Source of the DNA: Cryptomeria japonica
Lineage: Eukaryota > Streptophyta > Pinopsida > Cupressales > Cupressaceae
Assembly (NCBI RefSeq): GCF_030272615.1
Contig: NC_081407.1
Coordinates: forward strand, 317,962,456-318,026,455
Length of the DNA: 64,000 nt
Direction: 5' to 3'
This document shows, piece after piece, positions 10,510 to 23,233 of this stretch. The notes under the pieces were generated by a model, which saw only the letters and a list, made by a program, of their open reading frames with translations, was not told where the DNA came from and searched no databases. A program made the position numbers and the translations under genes. Every line of letters begins with the position of its first letter. Position 1 is the first letter of the stretch.

Positions 10510-13500
10510 ATGGAGACGGATACCATAGCCTCAAGTTCTGCCCAGGGTGAAATGTGGGTAGACATATACAAGGAAGTTTCATACTCATCCCACACCATGC
10601 CCCCCAAGCTAGAATATCCCAGAACCAAACCCAAATCCACTACTTGTGATTCTATGGTAGTGATTGATTCCTTAGAAGAGGTCATTGAGCCCGAACTACA
10701 TAAATAGCCAAGAGATCTCAGGGAGGCTACGTTTGGAAGAATGCTAAATCACATAAGCGAGTTGTAGTCTATGACATTCAAATTTTTCTATTTCAACACT
10801 GCTTAGTTTGTGGTCCCTATGGTTCCACATTGTCCAAAATTTGTGGTTGTATGCAAAATCAGGTTCATGTTAGACTCTCTTTTGATACAGGGCTCCTCTC
10901 TATGGGTCGTCATAACCCCAGAAGAAATTAAAGATATGTTGTGTTTCCCCAAAATTGATAGCACGAAAGTATTTGATAAAGATGCTATGGAAGACTATTG
11001 GCATCAAAGGCGGGATATTGTCTCATTTTGTTAGAATAATCTAAACTAGAGTTCGGCGGTTGAGCCTCCAAAGCTCCCTATCCACTATAGATATTTAAAG
11101 AATGATGATCTCAGAGATATCTCCTCTACCATTGCATTCATGTGCGGTCATGACAATGACTCAGAGATCATTGCTCCTATGATGGGTTTCTTGTTCAAAT
11201 GTCGGAAGCAAAAGGAGCCATTCTATTTTGACTTCTTTGTGTTGATAGCCAGAGAAATGGTAAGGCAGTTGATCGAATTTGAGCAATCATGGTGGTTTAG
11301 GTTTTCCTCATTCCTATTTCATTTGTTCGTACACTAAAATGTCACTTTCTTTAGTCAATTCATGCCATTGGCTATTCATGATGAGTTAGGAAACAGAATG
11401 TCGATGTCCGCCTGAACCCCCATACTATTAGCCACTTATCATGTATACCATTTTTTAGACTGTTTCTTGTCTCCCATCCTCCTTGATTTTGGTGTCATCC
11501 TTAAGGAGCCTCTCGCTTGCTTTTCTCAAATTCAAATAAATTGGATGAGTGATGAATGCTCCCACTGTGACTGGTACTCTTGGGTAAGGATTTCTCTTTT
11601 GTCTGAGTACATGGCTTCTCTGAAGAACCCTTCTGCCTTCCTACTTATGTTACTAAGAGAACCCTGGCTCTCAAGATATTATGACTATTGGTGGAAGTTG
11701 AAAAGGCTATAGGAGCAGGAAAGCATGATGCATCTATTATTGAGGACCACAAAGTTATTGGCCCTATTATTCTTGAGCGAAGAAGCCCCATTGAGAGGGT
11801 TCTGACCTCCAAGATAGTGAAACTAGGCTTGGTAGCATTGGATGATGTATGGAGCTCTGACCCAGATGACTGTCTGTCCAATAAACATAGGAAAAATGCT
11901 ATTAGGCATGTGTCGTGAAACTCATGGCAGGGACGCAGTTGTCCACTGGTGAATGATCCAAGACTTTATGTGGGTCCTAGTGACTTTATTGTCCTTGAGT
12001 GCCCCCCATGGTTGGCTTTTTATCATATCTTTCAAAGGCACAACCCGGCTAAGCCTATTCCTCAGAACATGTGGCAAGCCATTGAAATTGATCGTTGGCC
12101 GAAAAAGAAGAGAAATGATTTCTGGATCTACCACCAAGAGACTAATCAGCCTAGGGCTAATCTAGGGAACACCCATTTTGATGAGTGTTTTGAGGAAGAA
12201 TGGCATAATCATAACGAGTTAGAAGAAGAGACAAGTGATGAGTCCTCTTGTAATGACTCCTCCCCCGAGGAGGTCTGACCTCAGGAGGATGATATTATAA
12301 ATATAGAAGAGCAATGTACTAGAACCAATATTTCAGTTTCTCTTGTTCGCTCAGTTCGAAGGCCCCATTCCCAATCCACCAAGAGATCACCTGAGAAGTA
12401 GATACCCGATTCCCCTTCCAGGAAGAAATAATATTTAGGTTCAGCGAAGAAGGGTTCGTCTTCTCAAGCCCCTGTTCTTTTTCTGGGCCCTCAGCAACCG
12501 ATGGCTTCTATAGGTCAGGTACGCTCTACTCTTCCCTTCCTCTTTGCTCCATCTGCGGTTTCCTCAACTCCCCAAGTTACATTGATATTTGCTCAGGTCC
12601 CTACTGTTATTATATTAGCCCCCGTCAAAACACCAGTTGAGCCTCAAGTTGCATCATCGTAGGTCATTTATTCGCTCCCTGCCCTCGATGTCGTATTTTC
12701 GACAATGATTTTTCCACATATTTGTGCTACAACCATTTTTTTTGCGTAGGCTTGGTTTTGGAGATTCCACTCCTCCCCCAAATGTCAGTACAACATCTAT
12801 TGATCTTTCTCTTTTAGGATCCTCTCCCTTTGTACCATTGTTCTCTCCGACCATGTTAGCGTAACCCATTCAAACCAATTTTGTTGGCCCTGTTTCCTAT
12901 TTCCCTTATGTCATCCTTCCTGTTGCAGCATTTGTAGGGCAAGCCACTCCGGTCCCGCATACTTTTTATCAGCAAGTTTCCTTTTCCAAACGTGTGCGGG
13001 TTAGTTGGGTACGCAACAGAAAGGAGAAAGAGCCAACCCAGCCACGTGTCCAAACACATTTCAGTGACGAAAGTAATAATCTCCTCTTTGCAACCATGTT
13101 CCAAAAGGTCAACAAGCTGGAGGCCCAAATAAAGCCCAATAATTACACTCTACATGTTTTTGGGGTTAATCTCTCAAACGCCATGACTATGGATAAAGTA
13201 GAAATGATGGAAGAAATTTCAAAGGCGGTGTCTTTGGATTTCATCAAGAAGAGCCATCATCTGGACAAGATGCAAGCATAGCTCATCTACCTCTGAGAAT
13301 CTTTGGATACTCAGAGGAAAGAGGACAAAGCTAGAAGTGTTGAGATAAACCTCTTGCAGAGCTTGTTAACTCAAGCCAACTCTGAAAAAGGGAAGTTGCA
13401 ATCTGCCCTAAACAACATGAGCTCCCAGTTAAAAGGACAAGAATCGATGAGGAATGTGGCACTGAAAGAATTGTAGGAGAGGGGGCAAGAGATACAATAG

Positions 13501-14595
13501 TTGAAAGAAGCCTCCAGAGATGCTACCCAGATTCATACTTAGCCACGAGAGGAGGTTTGCCTGAAGGAAGAATACACTCAACAGTTGAGTGAAGCATAGG
13601 TCACGCTTTCTGAAGAGACATAAAAGTTTGAAACAAAAACGTGCAAAATGCAGAGTAACTTGGAACAAACTAAGAAGAAATTCCAAGATATAAGGAGATT
13701 ATTATAGCTAGAGAAGGATCATACAACATAGCTTCAAGAGGATTTTCAAGATGGAGCTACTAAGATCCTCGCTTTGGAACATCAAGTGTCCCATGAGCAG
13801 GACAGATGCAAAAATCTCCAGAATGAGATAAGAGTGAAAGATGATGAAATCGTGCACTTATCTCATCTTCCTCCCCCTCTGAAAGTTCATTGGGATCCAT
13901 CTCTAGCAAAATTATATGTTTCTCATTGGGGGAAGATCAAGCAGTATTTCCCTTCCTTGTAGCCCATGTTGAGCTTTCTAAGCAAAGCACAATTTCTTTG
14001 TACCAGAGCGAGCACTCTTATTGATAACATTACGCTTTTCATTGGTCCTAAACTCCTCGTGGCCCAGAGTTTGCTTCAGCTATTGTATGCTGCTTCAGAA
14101 GAGGAATTAAGAGAAAAAGGAGTGGTAGATCGCAAACAATTGATCAGGAAGGCTAACATTTTCATTAACCAACATAGGGAAACCATGCACGCATCAATAG
14201 CACTGGATTCCTTGAAGATTTCAGTTCTAGATATCAGGTGGTGTGTAGAGAAGTTTGTGTTCCTGGGTCTGCCTTCACCTTTTCCCGTAGATGGTTCCAT
14301 GTTGGGGATTAAGCAAGTCATGAATCAGATCGAGCAATTGCAGCAAGATCAAAATTTCCTATAGTGCCTTAGCAGTCAAATTTTGCTGGAGGAAGTCAAG
14401 TGTCTCTTGCACCCCTTGGCCCAGCTCTACATGCTCTTGAAGATGGTCTGTGATGAACCTGCGAGCTTATCATTTGATGAAGTGATCTGTTCAGACCAGA
14501 ATTGTCAGAATCTGGAAGCTCAATTGTTACCCTTGAAAGATGATTGGTTTTTATTGCAACAGGTCTTTGATCTACTTTTTCTTGTTCAATCATGA
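10510..14595 (+). pseudogene. Long sense extra ORF of the Tat-like element, coiled-coil rich
   Basis: A frame traceable from ATG 10510 to 14595 with many stops and several frame changes, about 1,360 codons in all. In order it contains METDTIASSSAQGEMWVDIY; a globular part with FVVVCKIRFMLDSL and SLWVVITPEEIKDMLCFP (10830-10945); PRLYVGPSDFIVLECPPWLA (about 11960); an acidic low-complexity linker at 12190-12280; a Pro/Ser/Ala-rich stretch; a long heptad-like coiled coil (about 13280-13860, Lys/Glu/Gln/Leu-rich); and a helical C-terminus (13966-14595). The function is unknown. Position and size fit the extra ORFs of Tat elements, which may be captured host sequence. It is too broken to be expressed as one protein. 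Confidence 0.55.
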
Positions 14596-15089
14596 AGTCT
14601 AGTCTTTGAACCAGCAATTTTGGGTCCTAGCATTTTGCAAGTAGAATTCCCCATTAATTCACCAAGAAATGTTAATATTCTTTCAGAATGGTAAAGTTTC
14701 GGCCCCTTCCTTTAATTTTTGTCCCACTCTCCCAATCGCTCGCGTGTGGGCCAAGTGGTGTCTCGGCGTTGCTCTAAGCAGCTCGCTCTTCTCACTCGAT
14801 GCTAAGAGGATGTAGAGTTGTCACATGGCACTGGTCTATTCTTCGGCATTGCATGTTCCAATTCTCTTTTTGCGCTCAACTTTGGGTCTCCCCCGAGTGA
14901 CCGCGTGTCTTATGTGATGGTTTGTGAACCAAAATGTTGTTTTTATAGCAATTTTCTTGTTTGGCAGGTGCAGGGGTCACCATGATGCGGTTGGAGTAAC
15001 AACAACAAAGGTCATTTTCATTGGGTAGCATCTCATGGATTGCCATGCTAGGAAATTCTTGATCAGAAGTGGTTGCTAGGATTTTGTTG

Positions 15090-16115
15090 TGATAAACTTA
15101 TAAAGCACTAAGAGGGGGGAATGAATGAGTGATAGAAAAAATAATAACACTTTAATCCCAGACTGGTAAAAACATTTAACCAGTTTACTTATGACTTTGC
15201 ATGCAATCCAAAGTGTTATAAAAGCATTCACAACAAGTAAAACATTCACCATAATACAAGTATTTATACGTGGAAAATGCAACTGGGAAAAACCACGATG
15301 AGATGGAACTCACAAGTTAACTACCTGCAGAAATAGGTAACTGGTTAGTTAAGGTCTATAAATACTCTGTTAGGAGTTATACCTGGTTAAAGATAACCTC
15401 AGTGGAGGATTTAGATCCAAGTTAATGAATCACCTTGTTAGAGGATTTCTACAATGAATCTTGTTAGAGCTTACCTGGTTAGGGGATTTAAAATATTGTA
15501 GTGATTAGAAAAAAATAGGTGGTATGATCTAGGAATATCACATTTTGTTTGTTTAAATCCTTTTCTGTTCACTCATTACTACATCACCGACATACTTTGC
15601 AACTCCTTCAACAAATCACATCAACTCTAACTCATAACATAACTTGCATCTCCTATGTGAAAATAACTCATCACAATGTCTTTTTATAGACATTAGATTT
15701 CATGTTGGCTCCTGAACCTCAACATAAATTCCTAGGTTCGGTGAATCTGGACAAACTCCCTTAACACATCACAAATCACCGCCAAAATGTTGATTGGTGG
15801 TAACACATCACAACTGGTGATAACTCATCACACAATCTGGAAAACCAGTTGGAACACCGATACCGGTTGAGTGTTGACCGCTTCAAACTCACAGACCAAT
15901 TGTCTCCATGCACCTCCTTGTCTCTCTCTGATGTATCTCGAAACTGGTAACAATGGATCTGACCAAAACCAATTATCTTAACTGCATATACCTATTGTCA
16001 ACATATACCAGTTTAGATACCTTCATATCGGTTAGACTTACTCTATACATATGATACCGGTTTACAATACTAAAACATAAAGTCATCCAATACAAAAATC
16101 ATCATCATTCCAACA
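15090..16115 (-). repeat. 3' LTR of the pol-less copia-type element
   Basis: This is the lower-coordinate copy. It lacks about 80 bp present in the other LTR (around 22295-22381) and has a short segment near 15770-15800 absent from it. The G-run followed by GAATGA near its plus-strand start resembles the LTR of the second copia element at 40934. Confidence 0.85.
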
Positions 16116-16131
16116 TTTTGCTCCTTTGGCA
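16116..16131 (-). promoter_or_regulatory. Polypurine tract of the pol-less copia-type element
   Basis: On the minus strand GCCAAAGGAGCAAAA lies directly before the TGTTGG start of the 3' LTR, the expected position of the plus-strand primer. Confidence 0.6.
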
Positions 16132-16391
16132 TTGATAGCAACACTTAAGAAAATTTTGTCTACTAAGTGTGCTTACAAAAATGTATAGACTCCCCCTTAA
16201 CATTACATACAAATTTTTCACATCACATGCATATTTCTACTCCCCCTTTGACAACAATGCCAAATTGAAAAGTAAAATACATATATTATATCAAAAATTG
16301 TTATAAAAAACTGCATATATATAAAAATATAAGAGTTTTAAAGTCTTTACAATGCAATTCTTGAGAAAATGTCACTGAAATGAATCTTCAA

Positions 16392-17645
16392 CTATTCAAG
16401 GTCATTATCCCATGTTTCCAACAGTCTCTCAGTGATCTCAACATTTGTCAAAATTTGTGCAACAAATTCTTCCATAGAATCAACAAAGCTCATCTTTGGG
16501 GTAGGCAAAACTGCTTTAGAATCCTTGTATGCCCTTTGTAGGATTTCAACTTTTGGAATTAGTTGATTCTTCAATTCCTTCAAGGATCTTATCCGCTTCA
16601 CCTGTTCATAATCATAAACTTCAAATAGGTGTTGTAAGGCATCAACAGATTTACCAAAATTCAAAGTGGAATCTTGTACTAGTATATATGCATCACTTAT
16701 CCTCTCAAGTTCCTTCTCTATATCTTATCTCTTTTTCTTCAAAGCAGAACAAAATAGTGATTCTTAAGATATATTAGCCAAAAATTTACCTCCAGTTTCT
16801 ATATCGATTCTTAACAGATCTATGTTCACTATTAAAGCAATCTTTCCTTTATCAATTTGTGGAATCAGTTGCTCTCCCTTTTTCTTCCTATAATCTTTTT
16901 CTGCTAAGGCATGAGTTGCCTCTTCAAGTAATTTTATTTGGTCACTAGCATCAACAACTAAATGTCCAAGCTTAGCAATAGGGGTAGATGAATTACCAGT
17001 ATCACTCTCTGGTAGGAGACTTGACAAAATGTCAACAATAGTTTGAATAGTCTCTACTTCTTTTCTCTTCTCTTTCAACCTCTTCTTCTATGCTCTGGAT
17101 TGCATAACAGTAGCAATCTCCTTCGGTTCAGATGCACTCAAATTGTCCATATCTACAGGGCCTTTTATGTTTATTGAGTCATCATCATCATCGTCGGTTT
17201 TCTTCTTCTCCTTTGCTTTCTCCTCTTCATCCTTTTTCTCTTCTACCTTCTTCTCTGTTTTCTCTGTTTTTGTTTGTTCCACCTGTGTGGTTGTAGTGAC
17301 CGATGGCATTCAAATTTCAACAATGTGATCCTTTACTGGTGGTGGTTGCATGTCCACACTTGTTTTAGTAGTTGGTGCTTCCTCTGCTATTTGTTCATTA
17401 ACCATATCTGGTTCTTGTTCTGTTTCCTTAACCGATTTAATTTTGTTGCCAGTTGTATCAACAGTATCCTGAATTTCTTTAGTTTCATCCACAAAGAATA
17501 TGACTGGTGGAGAACTTGTGTCATCCTTATTCTTGACAGGGTATACTACATCTAGTGTAATTACTTTTTCATTATCTAGCTCCGATGGAGCTCTGGTCTC
17601 AGTCTGATCAGGTTTATTATGATAGCCCTTCAATTGCTCATTCAT
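16392..17645 (-). pseudogene. Lys/Glu-rich coiled-coil ORF region of the pol-less element
   Basis: Three open stretches on the minus strand (17645-17310, 17309-17088 and 17078-16764), followed by 16664-16392, look like one decayed protein. It contains long charged runs (VEEKKDEEEKAKEKKK, then DDDDDDS), repeated Thr/Gln segments and heptad-like helices (IKLLEEATHALAEKDY). No enzymatic motif was seen. It lies between the second ORF and the 3' LTR. The function is unknown. Confidence 0.4.
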
Positions 17646-18009
17646 CTTCTGAATATCTTGGGCAATTCAATGAGTATCATCTTCAACTATCTAAATCTTA
17701 CCATCCAATAGTCTCAATCTCCTTGCTTTTGAATGAAATTATCCTTTTATATATAGAAATCATTGCTAATAATTATTCACAAGATAACTTAGGAAAATAC
17801 TGAACAAAAATTCTATCAATAATCTCTTGGTCCTAATCTATAATCAAATTGCATTTTTTTTCAAGAATTAAATATAAAGAATCAGAAATGTTCTTTTGAA
17901 TATCTTGTAGTAACTGGTTATATTGACATAGGTAATTGATTACCTCTTGTACCACTTCTTGTTTCTGACCTTCATCAAAGGAATCAAAATGTTCTTTTAC
18001 ATTATCAAA

Positions 18010-19467
18010 TCACTTTCTCCTTAATTTTCCCAGAGTCCTCTCAAAATTACTCTCTTGCTTGAAAGATGTAACATCAATAGGAGTACTTTCTTTGGGAATT
18101 TCTCCTACTGGTTTAGATTTCTTACCAGTTACCTTCATCTTCTTTGATTCTTCTTTAGGTTCAGTTTCCTCGGATTCCTCTTGAAGGATGAGATCTGTGC
18201 CTATTTTCCTCATCACAATGGACTTCTTTGCATATACCTTAGGTATTGGTTCCTTCTTGATTTGAATACTCCTTGTTATTCTTGTACCGGTAGACGCAAA
18301 AGCTCCTTGATCTTCTTTCATCTTTTTCTCCTTCACACTACTAGGTTGTGCAAGTGCAATCCTTTCTTGATAAGTGCCTACTCTTTTCTTCTTAGTGTCC
18401 TTAGGTGATGCCAAGAGTTTGTTGGCATAACAAATTAGTAAGTCATAATTGACTTCATATCTCATTTCCTCCATTTCTTCTTCTCTCGGTTCAACAACCT
18501 CCATAAGACAAAAGTCAGTGGTCACGGTGAAACAGATGTCTTTTTCAAAGTGTTTCACCACTTCATCTGATAACCTTAGTCTCATGCTCATCTTCTTCTA
18601 GAATTCATTGAAATGCCTATTCATTGCAATTGGTAATGTGTTCTTAACAACCTTTATGCTATTCTTAATTTGGGTTGTAACAAGTGTATCCTTAGACCAT
18701 TGTATATCACCAATTCCTGGAATAAAATTTTGAAAGTAGAAAAACAAACAGATCAAAGTTGCCCATATTTAAACTTTTGCTTGTTGTCCTTCTTTATTGA
18801 TTCTAGATTCAACATCAGTTGACTTCTCATCACCTCACACAGATCATAATCTGCATCTTCTTTCATCATTTGGTAGGCGGGATGCATGACAACAGATGGT
18901 ACACTATTCATTTGGCTGGAATGAATATCTGGTAGCCAATAACCATTGTTGCAAACTTGACTCCTTCATGTGCAATGTTATTGACAGATATAGCATGACC
19001 ATTCGACAATGGTCTTTGTCAACTTAATAACAGTCTCCTTCGAGATTTTCCTTAACTTGGGTACTTCACCAGTTTTGCAGAAACTAGTTACTACATGAAT
19101 AGCCTCCTTTGTGATAGTGTGAGACCTATCAAGATATATATTCCCTCCATGTACATGACTGAGGATGATCCTGACATGTTATTCCTCAAAATTCAAGAAA
19201 ATAGACTACATTATGAAAACCCTTCTCATAAACCCTAATATATTTGGGTTTGATCTTCCCACTCTTGTTGCATAAAGATTTAAGCTGAGACCAGATTGCC
19301 AATGACCCTAGATCCTCAACTTTTCAATCTATAAAACTTGTCAAATCACCTTTAATCAAAACACCTTGGGGTACTTGAGATAATGCATTATAAGAATCTA
19401 TCTTATCTGGCTCCATAGCTTCGAAAGTGATAAAAAGACTCTCTGCTGGTGTAGACGATAATACCAT
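18010..19467 (-). pseudogene. Second ORF of the pol-less copia-type element, function unknown
   Basis: An ATG at 19467 opens MVLSSTPAESLFITFEAM. The frame can be followed, through stops, to NIYLDRSHTITKEAIHVVT and KTGEVPKL (about 19160-19060). It continues with SVPSVVMHPAYQMM and DYDLCEVMRSQLMLNLES (about 18900-18800), and then an open Lys/Glu-rich C-terminal part at 18591-18010 (KKSKPVGEIPKES). No catalytic motif is visible. The TITKEAIHVVT module resembles ones in two other ORFs in this window (about 10900 and 23400). Confidence 0.5.
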
Positions 19468-19959
19468 TCTAAATAATCTTGATTCAAGAGAGAGATTGAC
19501 AAAAATACCTTGTTCCCTTCACATTGCTAGGGTTTTTGGTTGCTGTCTCGCTTGCACACCCAATTTGCCTTTCCTTAGCTTCAAATCCGATTCAACTTTT
19601 TAATCCATAGCACAAATCCGTTCACAAACTGCTAACAATGCTCTATTTTGCTTTGCAAGTGCTCACAAAATGCTTCTTCAAATGCAATAGGGTAAGAAAA
19701 TGATTCAGCGAAGCTGCTTTTTATTTATTTTACCGATTGCATTAATTACACTACCGATAGGATAACAAACACTAATTACCACTTAACAAACTTGCTTATA
19801 CCGGTAGGCATATCAACCGGTTGGTAATCCTTAGAAAATTGATTCACAGAAATATCAAAACTCTTATATTATAACTTGAAATGCAAGACTTTCTTACCAT
19901 ACTCTCTTCAAGTGGTTCGGAAATGAATTTACCGAAATGCCCCCCTTAGGCTTGTTGAA

Positions 19960-21255
19960 AACCTCAGTTTACCGGTGTAGCATTCTCCACACTAGGTGAA
20001 GGATTCGATTCTTCCGATGGCTTGTCCTCACTTTTGTTCTTCCAAATTGTATTCATATCTACTCTAGTTTCTTCAACATCAACCTTCTGCTTTCCTTTCT
20101 GATTTTCAGAGTGATTTACCAGTGGGTTCTTCTTTGTTCAACAAAACTTGGCAACGTGTCTCGGTTTATGAGAATGATAGCAGGCCATCCCAGATGCTCT
20201 CCAAGGTCTGCATTACCTCTTCAAGTCCTTCTTCTGCAATTCATAGCCACATGTCCAAAGTTGTTGCAAATTGTGCAAATCGTATTTGTTACTTTCTCCA
20301 TCTCATAGGGACTAAACCGGTTGACATAAGGTTTTTTCCAGTTCATGTTTCTCCGGTTGTCATAAGTCCTTCTCCAGTTATCGATAGGTCTTGAATTCAT
20401 GTGAGGTGTTGGGTTATTTGCTTCATATCTGCATTTAATAGATCTATCTCCATACATATTGAATGTGTAACAATGATCTTCAAATCTTCTACACACATAT
20501 CTAGTATTAGAATTATAGCATGTGTTCTCATTAGATCTGCTTCTACACACATTTGTAGTATGTCTTGGTTTGTGACAGTTAAAACAAATTGGTTTAAACT
20601 TCTTCTAACCTGATTTCATGCCTTTAGATACCAGTTTGTCTTTTGATGAAGTATCCTTTGTTTTAGAAGACTCACCTTGCTCAAATGTATTGAATCCTAA
20701 CCCAAATGTGTCACCTTTCATCCTCTGAGATTTGATTTGATCATCTAGCATAGAGGAGATCTTGTTGAATTTATCAAGTTTCCTATTAGCCTCAGTAAGC
20801 TCTTTGGTAAGAGCTTCATTATGCTTCATAAGAGTCTCTCTAAGAGACATTTCCATTTCAAGATTTGACTATAATGCTTCTTTTTCTTCCTTCTCCTCAT
20901 GCCAATGTTCATCGAAAGCTGCATTCTCCTGCTTGATCTTAGAGATCTCATGATATTTATCTTTGATCAAGTTTTCAACTGCCCTCCTTGCTTCAAGTTC
21001 TTGACTCATACAGATTGTAAGAGATTCAAGTTCTCTCCTTAGGTTAAGTTTTTCACCATTCAGTTTCTCCACTTCTTCAACTAGTGCATCAATGTTGGCC
21101 TAATCTGAAGATATGTTGTCAAAGATCTCCAATAATTGTTCAGTCAGTTCTTTTCTCTTTGCTTGTGAACCTTTGAATCTACCTCTCAAGGTTTCAAGCT
21201 CATCCATAGTTTCAGCAAGTACTCTAGCCATCTCTCTATATCTCATATCCCCCAT
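19960..21255 (-). pseudogene. Gag-like protein with four zinc knuckles (pol-less copia-type element)
   Basis: From ATG 21255 (MGDMRYREMARVLAETMDEL) a single frame reaches about 20220 with three stops. A long coiled coil fills the first 230 residues. CCHC-type knuckles follow: CFNCHKPRHTTNVC, a degraded CYTFNMYGDRSIKC, an intact CTICNNFGHVAMNC, and in another frame at about 20170 a degraded CYHSHKPRHVAKFC. Knuckle 3 fits the CX2CX4HX4C retroviral pattern exactly. It would bind element RNA in the particle. Confidence 0.7.
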
Positions 21256-21303
21256 AATGGCTTTAGGGTTTCCTTCCAAGCGATTAAGCCTTAAGGAAGT
21301 TAG

Positions 21304-21315
21304 GCTCTGATACCA
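21304..21315 (-). promoter_or_regulatory. Primer-binding site for initiator tRNA-Met
   Basis: The minus strand reads TGGTATCAGAGC two bases inside the 5' LTR. This is the classic plant retrotransposon site pairing with the 3' end of initiator tRNA-Met. Confidence 0.9.
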
Positions 21316-21317
21316 AT

Positions 21318-22421
21318 TGATAAACTTATAAAGCAATGAGAGGGGGGATGAATCAGTGATAGCAAAAAAAATAACACTTTAATCCCAGACCTATAAAAAC
21401 ATTTAACCAATTTACTTATGACTTTGCATGTAATCCAAAGTGTTATAAAAGAATTCACAAGACGTAAAACATTCACCATAACACAATTATTTATATGTGG
21501 AAAACCCAACTGGGAAAAATCACGGTGAGATGGAACTCACAAGTTAACTATCTGCAGAAATATGTAACTGGTCGGTTAAGGTCTACAAATGCTCTGTTAG
21601 GAGCAAATCCTGTTAAATATCCCAAGCCCTGTTAGGAGAACCTCAGTGGAGGATTTAGATCCAAGTTAATGAATCACCTTGTTAGATGATTTCTACAATG
21701 AAGCTTGTTAGAGCTTACCCGGTTAGGGGATTTAAACTGTTGTAGTGATTAGAAAACAATAGGTGGTATGATCTAGGAATAGCATATTTTGCTTGTTTAG
21801 ATCCTTTTCTGTTCACTCATTACTGCATCACTGACATACTCTACAACTCCTTCAACAAATTGCATCAACTCTAACTCATAACATAACTTGCATCTCCTAT
21901 GTGAAAATAACTCATCACAATATCTTTTTATAGACATTAGATTTCATGTCAGCTCCTGAACCTCAACACAATTTCCTAGGTTCAGTGAATCTGGACAAAC
22001 TCCCTTAAATGTCGATTGGTGGTAACACATCACAATCGATGATGACTCATCACACAATCTGGAAAACTGATTAGAACACCGATATCGGTTAACTGTTGAT
22101 CACTTCAAACTCACAGACCGATTATCTTCATGCACCTCCTTGTCTCTCTTCGCTGCATCTCCAAACTGGTAACAATGGATCTAACCAAAACCGATTTTCT
22201 TAACTGCATATACCGTTTGTCTACATATGTCGGCTTAGATATCTTCATACCGGTTAGACTTACTCTATATATATGATACCAGTTTACAATACAAAGACTT
22301 AATAGTAGTATCAGTTTGACCTAACTGGTATATAAAGATGACTATGAAAATTAAAACATATGTGTGCCATCAATGACAACACATAAAGTCATCCAATACA
22401 AAAATCATCATCACGCCAACA
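21318..22421 (-). repeat. 5' LTR of the pol-less copia-type element
   Basis: Direct-repeat partner of 15090-16115. It is followed on the plus strand by the target duplication TGTTG and then, 12 bases later, by the 3' LTR of the Tat-like element. The insertion therefore sits almost at the inner edge of that LTR. Confidence 0.85.
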
Positions 22422-22433
22422 TGTTGATGCTTT

Positions 22434-23042
22434 TGCGTTGTTTATTGAGGACCGAGGGCTCTATATAGGCCTTCTTTTCTACTTTTTAAAGGGTTTAGCT
22501 TTTGTGAGAACATATTAGATTTTGGCTCATTGAAAAGCCTTTATGTTAATTAAATTAGGTGAATGATAGACATATCAGATTGTCCCTATGGTCTCTATAG
22601 TTGTTTTATTTGAAGCTTAGTAAATTGACTGATGTGTTGTATTCAAATTCATTAACTTCTATGATATATGTTGTGAGACTCTATAGATTAAACTATGTTT
22701 TAGGACTTGTTATCTATCAGATGAATGGTGAATGTCATATTATGTTGAATGGAGTGTAGTTTGATCTTCTTTTCTAATGATGTTGAGCATGTAGACTGTT
22801 GAATGATCTTTAAAACTACATGTATCTAGGTTTTATATGTTGTTGGTGTTCCAAAAATATTTTGGCGTATCGCCTAAGTAGTGTAGTTTTTTAAGTTTTC
22901 CTCTTCCCCTTTTCTCCCCCAATTGTATGAAGAGTCAGCTTCTCAAACCTGGAGGTCATTCAGTGAATCTCACGCAAAAGGTCCCCCATCACTAAATATC
23001 CCATAAGGTTGTTAGTATTTAATGTAAAATTAAGAGTCAACA
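22434..23042 (+). repeat. 3' LTR of the Tat-like element
   Basis: Pairs with 1182-1791. Shared landmarks are the GAGGGCTCTATATAGGCC start, CATAAGGTTGTTAGTATTT and the terminal TCAACA. The base differences between the copies suggest an old insertion. Confidence 0.8.
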
Positions 23043-23233
23043 TGTTCATGGATGAGGAAGATCAACCCACCATGCAGGACATGAGGTTTTTTTTCTATGG
23101 TCATTAATACTGGTATTTATGGATGTCATCAAGAAGGGAGAATAGATTTTCTCTTTGTGCCTAAAGTGATTGAGAAAAACATAATGATGCCTGGAGGCCC
23201 TAGTGAATCTACCATCAAGGGTAACATATTTCA

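Larger units (their letters stand above)
15090..22421 (-). mobile_element. Pol-less copia-type LTR element (LARD-like) nested in the Tat-like element
   Basis: Direct repeats at 15090-16115 and 21318-22421 bound this minus-strand element. Each begins TGATAAACTTATAAAGCA on the plus strand and ends CCAACA. The 5-bp target duplication TGTTG is exact (15085-15089 and 22422-22426). A primer site for initiator tRNA-Met lies beside the 5' LTR and a purine tract beside the 3' LTR. The 5.2-kb interior encodes a zinc-knuckle gag and two other ORF regions. I found no RT, integrase or RNase H, so the element would need pol from a relative. Confidence 0.85.
1182..23042 (+). mobile_element. Tat-like Ty3/gypsy LTR retrotransposon carrying two nested insertions
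   Basis: Two direct repeats of about 610 bp (1182-1791 and 22434-23042) bracket gag, protease, RNase H, RT, RNase H, integrase, an antisense ORF and a long sense ORF. Subtracting the insertions at 4721-5979 and 15090-22421, with one target duplication each, leaves about 13.3 kb. An additional archaeal-type RNase H plus extra ORFs between pol and the 3' LTR, one of them antisense, point to the Tat lineage. All reading frames are interrupted, so this copy cannot move by itself. No matching 5-bp target duplication is visible (CCCAT before 1182, TGTTC after 23042), which suggests old age or rearrangement. Confidence 0.75.

Noticed and set aside
17143-17555. Ser/Phe-rich plus-strand ORFs
   Set aside because: Complement of the Lys/Glu/Asp-rich coding region on the minus strand.
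1182-23042. Assignment as an endogenous pararetrovirus
   Set aside because: Two LTRs, an integrase core with D-D-E residues and LTR-element primer sites identify an LTR retrotransposon.
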